NCBI GenBank assembly: GCA_028564925.1
Contig: CM053031.1
Span: forward strand, 168,922,584 to 168,986,583
DNA from: Lithobates sylvaticus
Taxonomy: Eukaryota; Chordata; Amphibia; Anura; Ranidae
Reading direction: 5' to 3'
Length of the DNA stretch: 64,000 nt
Shown: one piece after another, positions 45,345-54,815 of the stretch
Layout of the letters: each line of letters opens with the position of its first letter
Numbering within the stretch: position 1 is the first letter of the stretch
Position numbers and translations under genes: made by a program
The notes under the pieces: model-generated
What the model was told of the DNA's origin: nothing
Databases searched by the model: none
The model's input: the letters and a program-made list of their open reading frames with translations, nothing else

Positions 45345-46500
45345 CCACTTACCGACCGCTCACTGTATATATACGTCATTTTTTTGAAGAGGGATATCTC
45401 GGTAACGGCAGCAGCTGCTGCCACAACCGAGGTATCCCTCTTCACAGTGAGCTGTTCTGTTTCCGATAATGGTGGTCTCTGCGGCGAACCGTTATCGGCG
45501 GCGGGAGAGGTGCCACCCCTCCCGCCGATCTTCCGTCGCTTACCGGAGCCGTCGGCAGCGGCGGAGGCGATCGGGTCCTTCTACGTGCCGGGTATAAAAG
45601 ACGAGTGAGGCTAAGATGGCCGCCACCCGTCTCTATACCATAGGAGGGCGGAAGCGACGTCAAAACGTCACTTCCGCCCATATGTCTTAAAGGGGAATTT
45701 CCAAATGTCATTTTTTTTAATGACGTTTTTTTTTTTTTTTTTTTTGCATTTAAGTCTAAATATGAGATCTGAGGACTTTTTGACCCCAGATCTCATATTT
45801 AACAGGACCTGTCATGTTTTTTTCTATTACAAGGGATGTTTACATTCCTTGTAATAGGAATAAAAGTGATAATTTTTTTTTTTTTTTTAAAACAGTGTAA
45901 AAAATAATAAATTTAAGTAAAATAAATAAGAAAAACAAAAAATTTTTTTTTAAAAAACACCCTGTCGTGATGAGCCCGCGTGCAGAAGCGAACGCCTGCA
46001 TATGAAAACAGTAGTCAAACCACACATGTGATGTATTGCCACGATCGGTAGAGTGAGAACAATAATTCTAGCCATAGACCTCCTCTGTAACTCAAAAAAT
46101 GCAACCTGTAGAATTTTTTAAATGTTGCTTATGGAGATTTTTGAGGGTAAAAGTTTGACGCCATTCCACGAGCGGGCACAATTTTGAAGCAGGACATGTT
46201 GGGTATCAATTTACTCGGCGTAACATTATCTTTCACAATACAAAAAAAATTGGGCTAATTTTACTGTTGTCTTATTTTTTTATTCAAAAAAGTGACTTTT
46301 TTCAAAAAAAAGTGCGCTTGTAAGACCGCTGCGCAAATACGGTGTGAAAAAAGTATTGCAATGACCGCCATTTTATTCTCTAGGGTGTTATAAAAAAAAC
46401 AATATATAATGTTTGGGGGTTCTAAGTAATTTTCTAGCAAAAATAAATGTTTTAAACATGTAAACACCTAAAATCCAAAACGAGGCTGGTCTGAAAGTGG
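45345..46500. mobile_element. TTAA-flanked non-autonomous element, 1.16 kb
   Basis: TTAA at 45341-45344 and 46501-46504; ends CCACTTACCGACCGCT and CTGAAAGTGG. It has the internal hairpin-like start GAGGGATATCTCGGTAACGG / CCGAGGTATCCCTC and many T/A runs. No ORF is supported. Confidence 0.85.
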
Positions 46501-46642
46501 TTAAAATGAGCACTTTTGATTTCAAACGTTCGAGTCCCATAGACTTTAATGGGGTTCTAAAGTTCACGCAAATTTTCGGTCTGTTTGCAGGTTCTGGTGC
46601 GAACCAAACCGGGGGGGGGGGGGGGTGTTCGGCTCATCCCTA

Positions 46643-47088
46643 TATACTATTATAATAACAAAACAGCTTCTACACAGCATTTAGGTGCCTGTGTATCTGT
46701 GAGGTGTAACCTTTCAACCCAGAGTCCTATAGCCAGCATTTTAGGAGGAGGTGCTCTGCTCTCCAGCTCTGCCCCACCTAGCCTTCATTTTCCTCGTTCC
46801 ACATTGCACATTTTAGATACAGAGAGTGCAAAGAGAATCGAACTTACCAAGCAAATAGCAAAGAAAGATACTGTCTTCGTTTATAATCATCAATCAGTAA
46901 AGCTAAAGCAGCTTTATTAATAAAAATCATGCAGCTTTATTGATAACGATGATTACTTACAGAAACAGTGACGAGCTTTTCATGTTGATTACGAAACTCC
47001 AACGAAAACGAGGCTTGAAACGCACAAATCCCGGAATCAAACAAGCAATTTGAAATCCCGGAAATCATTGCCCGCTTTACTTGGTGCG
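46643..47088 (+). promoter_or_regulatory. nubp1 5' flank (probable promoter and 5' UTR)
   Basis: This is non-repetitive-looking sequence between the hAT right end and the nubp1 ATG. The hAT element stands only 447 bp upstream of the start codon, so any further upstream promoter sequence has been displaced by 13.5 kb or more. No TATA box or splice signal is convincing here. Confidence 0.4.
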
Positions 47089-48943
47089 ATGGCTGATGTA
47101 CCAAAGAACGCTCTAGAGCGTGAGTGAGGTTGGGGTTTACATGGGTGGGCAGGCTGCGTTCAGGTGCTTCTGAAATGCATTTGTTCTGCTAAGCGGCCTT
47201 TCCATTCTGTTTGAGCTCTATGGGTAGAGAAGTGTTGATGCAAAAACAAAAGCCACGGTATGCTGCTCCTAATAAGGTCTCTTGCACGCTGTATGAGCGT
47301 CAGACAATCCTGGCAGAAAAAAGAAAAAAGGATGGGCTGTATAGCACTTTAGTGTATTTGCATGAATTTATGAGTATGCACGCACAAGCATAATTTATTC
47401 TATTTTTATTTAAATGAGAAAAAAATATGGCATATGCACATATTTGAGTGTATACACACAGAATACCAACAACTCAGATTTCTGCAATTTATTGTTTTTT
47501 TATGTAAATTACATGTCTGCGCACCTGCGTGTACAGGCAGGCACATTGAAAACAACAAGCTGCATTTAGATCAGTAAAAAAGCACCTTTATGCTTAAAAA
47601 AAATTCTTTCGAAATTCGACCATGTATAGCCAGTCTAGGTGATATACAGCCCATCCTTGTGTTTTTTTTCTACCAGATATGTCTGATGCTCATACTTCAG
47701 TACAGTGTGCAAGAGGCCTAACGTTGATTTATTTTACTTAGCTGCTGATTTCATTTGGTTGCAGACTGTCCTGGTACAGGTAGCAGTGAAGCTGGGAAAA
47801 GCTTGGCATGTCAAGGATGTCCCAATCAATCGATATGTGCTTCTGGGACGGCAGCAGCAAGACCAGATCCAGGTAATCACTTTACAATACTACAGATTGG
47901 TTGTGAGCATCTTTTTGTAAATGCTGCCTGCACCAGTTTTACTATAGTGTGGCATTTAATGTTTTTTTTTGTTAACTATATATTGTCCTCAGTTCAGATA
48001 CTTTCCCACCCAGCAGATCCATTGTTGTCCTGCTGAAACCTGCCTCCGCTCAGGTACCATGGAGCTAGAATTGTCTTTCTTTATGCTACTGAAGCAAAGT
48101 TAGATGTGTTTTACATTTATTTATTGCCATTTGCAGGATTTCTGGTTTCTTTTTCTCAGAGGAGAAAAATTTAGATCACATACATGACACTCATGCCTGC
48201 AAAGGTGTTAACTTATGAAACTAGAACAATAATATAGCTGTTTTCTGTGGGTACTTGCACACAGTACTGATGTATGAACATCAGATGCACATATTAGGGT
48301 ATAGGTGTACACACGCATAAAAATGTTTCTAGCTTTTTTTAATCAGTGTGGCATGCACATGTAATACTGACCAGCAACATTAAAACAAACAAACACCTGA
48401 ATGCCTAAAAATGTCACATTTTTAAGCATTCTGTGTGCAAGAAGCCTAAAGCTGTATGTCTGGTTTCAGCTTTAAATAAAATAAGTTACCTCATTCAATA
48501 AAGAGCTCTTATTTCTAAATTGCGACTGGGGTGAGGAAGAGTTAAGCACTTGCATGCGTTGGCAAACTTACCTGTGGGTTTGTCCCACTCCCTCAATGCA
48601 GTGCTAGATGCTCTCACGTAGCTTCACAGCTGCAGGCATTAATAGGCCAGCCCATGATTATGGATTTGAACCATCCATACTCTAAGCTTTAGTGCGCACT
48701 TCACTTGTGCAACAGGCAGTGGCACCAAACATTTTGTTTTGGCAGCAGAGACTAAGTGTATGCCTATTCACTAGTAGCCTCTTGATTGTTTTTTTTGTTG
48801 TCATTACAGCTATAGAGCAGGTTAAAGAAAAGATGTCTACAGTGAAACACAAGATACTTGTACTTTCAGGAAAAGGAGGAGTGGGAAAGAGCACATTTAG
48901 TGCTCACTTGGCGCATGGGCTAGCTGAAGATGAGGGCAGACAG
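47089..48943 (+). CDS. nubp1: Nucleotide-binding protein 1, exons 1-3 (N-terminal 91 residues)
   Basis: NUBP1/Nbp35 is a P-loop ATPase scaffold that, with NUBP2/Cfd1, assembles [4Fe-4S] clusters for cytosolic and nuclear proteins. Coding exons are 47089-47119, 47765-47872 and 48810-48943, with splice sites C|GTGAGT, GCAG|ACTGTC, CAG|GTAATC, ACAG|CTATAG and CAG|GTGAGT. Phases agree and give 91 codons. The protein begins [16 protein letters not shown]. The N-terminal iron-sulphur motif CX13CX2CX5C is perfect (Cys12, Cys26, Cys29, Cys35). Exon 3 holds the conserved [16 protein letters not shown] with the deviant Walker A loop (residues 67-75) and [13 protein letters not shown]. Exon 4, expected to encode LLDIDICGPSIP-like sequence, is not found before the window ends, so intron 3 exceeds 15 kb. 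The intact frame and conserved motifs indicate a functional host gene. Confidence 0.96.
47120..47764 (+). other. nubp1 intron 1
   Basis: 645 bp with no recognised element or ORF. It ends in a T-rich tract and TTGCAG acceptor. Confidence 0.85.
47873..48809 (+). other. nubp1 intron 2
   Basis: 937 bp with no recognised repeat. It closes with TTGTTTTTTTTGTTGTCATT then ACAG. Nothing in it resembles an exon. Confidence 0.8.
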
Positions 48944-49176
48944 GTGAGTCCTTGTTTTATCTTTTTCACCTAAATAACAGTTAAACAGTTTGGCACAATT
49001 ACATATATGCAAAAGTGTTTTCTCTAAAGCATTATATTTTAGTAGCCCAATTTTCCCCCATTAGGACACCCATTTGCCCCAATCAAATGTGGAAATAGAG
49101 GTACAGATCTCATGTCAAGGGTTCTTACTTAACCCTGTGGCCTGTTCAAGGTCAAATAGTTTTTGTAGCTTCTTAA

Positions 49177-49886
49177 CCACTTCACCCCCAAAAGGTTTTA
49201 CCCCCTTAATGACCCGAGGACTTTTTGCAATTTGGCACTGCGCTGCTTTAACTGGTAATTGTGTGGTCACGCAATGCTGTACCCAAACAAAATGTGCGTC
49301 CTTTTTTCCCAACAAATAGCTTTCTTTTGGTGGTATTGATCACCTCCTGGGATTTTTATTTTTGCGATTTATAAATGAGAGACCGAAAATTTAGAAAAAC
49401 ATTTTTTTATATTTTCTACTTTTCTTATAAAAAAAACTTAATTCATGTCATACATTTAGGCCAAAAAGTATTCAACCACATGTCTTGGGTAAAAAAAATT
49501 TAGTAAGCGTATGTTATTGGTTTGCGCAAAAGTTATAGCGTTTACAAACTATAGTACATTTACTGGAATTTACACAGCTTTTAGTTTGACTGCCTATCTC
49601 ATTTCTTAAGGTGCTAAAGTGGCAGGGCAGTACCATTGGATATATATGGAATTACACTCCAAAATACATTCTGCTGCTTCTCCCAAGAAGCAAATACCAC
49701 ATTTGTGAGACTTTTTGGGAGCCTAGCCACGTACAGGACCCTGAAAACCGCCTTCAGGATTTCTAGAGGAGTACGTTTTTGATTTCACTCCTCACTACCT
49801 ATTACATGAAATGCCAATATAGCACAACCCCCCCCCCCCCCCCCAAAAAAAAAGTCCCCATTTTGGAAAGTAGACACCCCAAGCTA
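49177..49886 (-). mobile_element. TTAA-type element, truncated, inverted relative to 21308-26386
   Basis: It starts after TTAA (49173-49176) with CCACTTCACCCCC and runs in reverse order through the right-hand part of the 5.1-kb relative (GTAATTGTGTGGTCACGCAA, GGTTTGCGCAAAAGTTATAG, AGTAGACACCCCAAGC). It stops abruptly at about 49886 in the palindrome block, so the other end is missing. Confidence 0.75.
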
Positions 49887-50532
49887 AGCTTCTGGGAGTG
49901 AGGGAGTCTTTTCAGAAATGGCAGGTGAAGGGACAGATTCAATGGGGCATAGGCAATGTGAACCATGTTTAGAGAGCTATTATCCTCAGGCGGGTAGTGT
50001 TATTCGTTTGGAGACCAGTAAGACCAGAAGGGCTAAGAGAAACTGCACGGAGCGTGTTTTGTTTCATAATGTCGCTGGTAGGGAAAGTCACTCTAGTCAC
50101 TCTAGTCTTTCATGTTACCTGAGCTTTAGTGGAGGTCCCTAAGAGCTTGGAATGGTTATTAAAACGACTCCTCTTAGAGAAGGAGTGGAAGGGGATAGGT
50201 TTAAGACTTAACGTGACTTGGGTTTCACTGTTCTGAATGGGCATGTGGCTCGTCTCTGGGCAGCCCAGGTGAAAACTGTATCTACATGGTAATCCTTTAG
50301 ATCTCTATTTAGATTATTCATTTTTTTTGTTAACTAATTTTTTCTCTTTAGTAATCTTTTCAAGTAAATTGTGGAACCATTTTTCCAATAGACAGGACGA
50401 GGAGTATTTATTAATCCGTTCAAAGGTGGTGTCTATCTTTTTGTGTTTTATACAATTTTCTATTTCTTTGTTGGAGTATGACTTTAATCCACTGGGTGGT
50501 GCAAAACTCTGAAATGTGTCTCCACTCTTTGA
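49887..50532. other. Unclassified intron 3 sequence
   Basis: A frame of 74 aa (49918-50142, MAGEGTDSMGHRQCEPCLES) has some protein-like composition but no recognised family. CACTCTAGT repeats at about 50090. Nothing else is supported. Confidence 0.4.
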
Positions 50533-50945
50533 TTAAAGTGTTCCTAAACCCACAACAGAAAAATCAGTCTGTATATGCAGTAAAGCTTGCTGGTTTTACT
50601 CACTGAGGAACCTAAGGGGTTAATTCTCTGCATTGTGTAAAAAGGCTGTTTGATCCTGTCTTCTCTGATCCTCCCTTTCTTCCACTGACGCCTAATAATT
50701 TCCTGATAGCAGAGTCTATGGATTCAGGCTGCATATGCTCAGTTTGGTGTGTATTGCTAGAGAGGGTTTTCTTTTTATTGGGAGGATGCATGTGATCAGC
50801 ACAGAGTCAATCAGCATTGTCTAGACAGGGTTAGGGGTCTTGCAGTCTCATAGGTCAGTCGGAAAACTCCTCCTTCAAGCTTTAACCAGTGCTTGGCTGG
50901 ACACTGATAGAAGTCACAAGACTGACCTGGGTATAGTGGGGGAAG
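50533..50945. mobile_element. MITE-like frog repeat, one end preserved
   Basis: It opens with TTAAAGTGTTCCTAAACCCA. The following sequence (ACTGCATATACAG-type, CAGCATTGTCTAGACAGGG, GTCACAAGACTG) matches a repeat I recall as abundant in ranid frogs. The matching inverted terminus is missing at the other end. Assignment is from memory. Confidence 0.45.
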
Positions 50946-51230
50946 CGCATAAAGCAGTCATATGGTGTATTCTGATCAAACATGGATCCCTTGTCAAAAA
51001 AGCGTGAGAAGCGCAACTGACTAAATTGCTCACAGAGATCCAGGTTCTGGAACTACAACATAAGAAATCACCAGTTCCCTCTTTAGGGAATGACCTTGCT
51101 CACCTTCATCGCCAGATCTCAGACCTTCTACAAATCCAAAGCCAATCCTGTAGGAAGTTTAGGGGCGTAGACCAGGAGGAGCTGGACTCGTCACCACTGT
51201 GTGTATCAGTCGGATCTGTAGTGATTCGTT
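50946..51230 (+). mobile_element. L1/Tx1 ORF2 fragment
   Basis: In changing + frames it reads like the linker between endonuclease and RT: HKAVIWCILIKHGS, then LLTEIQVLELQHKKSP...LHRQISDLLQ. The latter aligns with RITELEKDHKTSPSNPTLLQ of the LINE at 12599. The orientation is opposite to the L1 that follows at 51231-58430, so it is a separate or rearranged piece. Confidence 0.55.
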
Positions 51231-51996
51231 CATCATGATCCAAGCAGGGATATTCCTTCATCAGAGAAAATTAACATGTTCCAGAGCCTCCATGCCTTAG
51301 AGTGTTTTTCCTGTTTATTGTGGGCTGTAATTCCTCCACTCTGTGCAACCACATCCCAGCAGACGGAGGTGTGCTTTTTTTTCCACTTAAGTGGAATACA
51401 TGACTTAGCAGTGTTCAGCAAGTGCCGTACTATTGATTGTTGGAAAAAACGCATAAACCCCCATTGATGGGTGTGACTTGAATAGTGACCAAGAACAATA
51501 AATTGTATCAAAAATAGAAAAATGTATTACAATAAACATATATTGAAAAAACCTTGTCATCAAAGACAAAATAATACATCAATATGGGTACATTTGATTT
51601 TACAAGGTGCATTCAAACACAAATAGGCCTAATGTATGAACCCGATGTTTCCGGCTTGATGCCCTTCAGGGATTTTTAACATCCAGAGCCCGGTGTCTAT
51701 TAGATACATATGTACACATCATTAAGTAAATTTTCAGTACACAATATATATATTTTCTTTATCTCTGCAAAAGATAAACTGAAGTAAAATTGTATAGAAG
51801 CACACATAATAAGTAGCACGGATAACGTAACCGGAAGGTATATTTTGCCCACATGTAGTGAAAGCAGAGAAGGTCCCAAAAAGTAAAACCATCAGAAAAG
51901 CTGTCTTTGTGCAGCCCCACACTGCTCCGCAAAGAACCCCCAAGGAGGTTTCGTTATCACTTCCCCCGGTATGACTTGTATTAATTATGATACTAA

Positions 51997-52403
51997 TGCC
52001 TCATACACACGATCGGACATTCCGACAACAAAATCCCATGTTTTTTTTTCCGACGGATGTCGGCTTAAACTTGTCTTCCATACACGCGGTCGCACAAAGT
52101 TGGTTCAGAAATTCCTGACGTCAATGCGGTGATGTACAACACGTACGACGAGCCGAGAAAAATTAAGTTCAATAGCCAGTGCTGCTCTTCTGCTTGATTC
52201 CGAAGCATGCGTGGTAATTTGTGTGTCGGAATTTCCGCAAACAGATTTTGTTGTCGGAAAATGTGAGAACCAGATCTCAAATTTTGTGCGACAGAAATTC
52301 TGATGGAAACTGTCCGGTGGATCCTACACATGGTCCGAATTTCCGACCACAAGCTCCGATTGCACATTTGCCGTCGGAAAAAAGTCAGACCGTGTGTATA
52401 ACA
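51997..52403. mobile_element. Harbinger-type MITE
   Basis: It starts after TAA with TGCCTCATACACACGATCGG and ends ...AGACCGTGTGTATAACA. Many CCGACGGA/TCGGAATTTCCG motifs occur as in the MITE at 11716. The right terminus is altered and the second TAA is not preserved. Confidence 0.7.
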
Positions 52404-54339
52404 CTTTCACTTTCTACAATTAAATTTATTTTCATCTTTCCTGTTTTTCAGGATGTTATTTCATATTCGGATCTAAGGTATTTTGATACGGGGTCTTTTT
52501 ATCCTAATATTTTCACACCATTGGAAATGTATTCTCTTACGGTCTATCTATGTTGTTCCATATGTATTGCTGCGCTCCCCCTCTTCTCTGTTAAATTTCC
52601 CCTCCTTGCGCTCTCATTTGATTGTCCACCTGGCGCACTGGGGGGACAATCAGCACCTGAGTGTGAAAAGTGCGGCGCTCTAAATGTTCAATAGTTAATT
52701 AGTGAACATATACCTGTAGTGATATGCAAAAATGTGTTCAGTATCAAATTTGCAAACTATATTGAGTGTATAAATGGTTTAGAATATGCGCATCATCCAC
52801 TATAAAATATAGAGTGATTGATTGAATATGATCTATCGAAATTAAACTTTCACATAGTGACCATATTATGACAAGTGTTCCTATATAGTGATGATAATAA
52901 AACAACAACTACATAAAAGAAGTCTCTAATCAAAAACAACAAAACGTGATCATACATGTATATCTATTGGAACGTATGATATATATAAAATTATATCTGT
53001 GACTGAAACAAATACACCAAACATGTGATATGTATATGTGTTGTAAAAACATATAAGTGACTTGTGCAGCTTGTCTGAAGGGGTCCACCACCAATAGGGA
53101 AGAGGCTTACCGAATGTTTTGGACTCAGATAGGCTTACGCCGTATTAGTCACTAATGATTGATGGTGTTGGTACACCAATAGGAACTGTTCCCAGCCCAA
53201 GAAGCTGTAAATGGAATCTCTCACTGGATAATTCAGAATAGCTCAAGGATAGGACAATAGGCGATATATGGTGTGGTTAATCTCAGATGGTATTACCGAC
53301 AATGATAGAAGGAACCATATAGTGTGATACGGTTAAGCAATTTGTATTTATTAAAATCGCATAAAAAGTGGGTACTCACATGTACAAAGCTGGTTAAAAG
53401 CATATATAGAATACTGGCAGCAGTGGCATCAGCAAATCGACCCGACGCATTTCGCCTTAGTAAGGCATCATCTGGGGTGCTGATTCACTGGGGCCACTGT
53501 TTATTTATAAGGACAGGGATCTTACAATGGGGTCAGCCTTCCACCACCGCTCGTTCATTTCCGGAATCTCTTCCGGTTTTACTAAAGATGGCGCCCATGG
53601 CTTGTGTTCCAAGCCTCATTATGAATGTGAATTGGGATTGGGATAAATAACCCATTGTTTAGTACAATAAACAGGAAGTGTTAGTCCATAATGTATGGCT
53701 TAAGGATTGCTATATAAGATGTTATAATTAGCAATCTATAACTGACAATCTGTCTAGATATATTGATATGGCGTCCGCACTCATAATGAGGCTATATGAC
53801 GCAGAGACTAACGAAAAATGGCGCCAAAACGGAAATGACGCTACTTCCGCTTAGCTCCGTCGGAAAGGGGCTGGTGGAATGCATAACTGTCCAAGCCTCA
53901 ATATGGGGCCGGACGAGACGCATATGCGTCATCCCTGAAAGAATTCAGTGGATAACGAAAAAAAGGCCAAGCCTCCCTTTCAGAATCAGGAAGTAAACAT
54001 GCAGAACGGACTTAAAACGGAAAAATATAGGAAAAATAGCGAACGTCAATGTATAAATTGACGTGCACTGCTATATTAACCCTTAATGGTATATAATACA
54101 TTTTGTTACAAAGTATAATATTTAAAAAATAATACAAATTGCCATTGTAAACACTGCAATGGAAATTATAAATAAAATCGGTTTATAAAATCGCTTTATT
54201 AAGTCACTCATCTATGTGTCCTAATAACGAAGGTAGTGAGTAGGAAAACTGACCCTCATGTAATTAGTACATAAATCGACATGGATATCAAGACATAAAA
54301 ATCATTAAAATACGAATACAAACTGGTTGCATGTATATA

Positions 54340-54344
54340 TGATT

Positions 54345-54375
<31 letters not shown>

Positions 54376-54408
54376 ATGTGTATGTGTATGTATATATATG
54401 TATATGTG

Positions 54409-54464
<56 letters not shown>

Positions 54465-54470
54465 ATAAAA
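54340..54470. repeat. (GTAT)n/(AT)n microsatellite
   Basis: GTGTATGTGTAT units grade into a pure (AT) run of about 40 bp at 54413-54458. Confidence 0.92.
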
Positions 54471-54781
54471 CAAATCGTGTCTATATTTCTATCTATGTAA
54501 TTTTATAGACAATTGGAGAGAATAGAGACATACAGGGATATTCGTAATAATAGAGGTGATTATTGGCTGATTTCAATTGTAAATTATATTGGTGAATGTG
54601 GCTCCGTAGGACACCACAAATATTTGGTACAAAAATATTCAGGCTTTGTTGAGGAAGGAATTAATATCCCATTCAACGTTTAGACCCCACGGTTGATAAG
54701 TTTGCGGCGGTGGAAGGCTGACCCCATTGTAAGTACCCCTGTCCTTATAAATAAGCAGTGGCCCCAGTGAATCGGCACCCC

Positions 54782-54815
54782 CAGATGATGCCTTACTAAG
54801 GCGAAACACGTCGGA
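54782..54815 (+). ncRNA. Hammerhead-like core in the foldback arm
   Basis: AGATGA, stem TGCCTT/AAGGCG with loop ACT, then GAAACACGTCGG fits CUGAUGA-stem II-GAAA-stem III except for the first bases of the conserved box. The mirror copy on the - strand at 53478-53443 reads GAAATGCGTCGGG. This is a pattern match only. Confidence 0.45.

Larger units (their letters stand above)
33190..46642 (+). mobile_element. hAT DNA transposon (ZBED-type), decayed and heavily nested
   Basis: The ends read TAGGGATGAGC at 33190 and GCTCATCCCTA ending at 46642, an 11-bp terminal inverted repeat of hAT type. The flanking 8 bp differ on the two sides, so no TSD is visible. Internal parts are a tandem-repeat leader (33568-34040), a BED-finger hAT transposase in broken pieces (34309-35760 and 39121-41124), a 3' tandem array (41200-43780, interrupted) and terminal sequence. 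Inserted in it are a 153-bp retroposed piece (34156-34308), a second hAT-type element (35761-39112), a TA-flanked element (41827-43672) with a TTAA element inside (41924-42963), and two TTAA elements (44430-45173 and 45345-46500). Without them the element is about 6.1 kb. Confidence 0.8.

Noticed and set aside
33190-46642. 8-bp TSD for the outer hAT
   Set aside because: Flanks CTTAAGAC and TATACTAT do not match, so no TSD is claimed.
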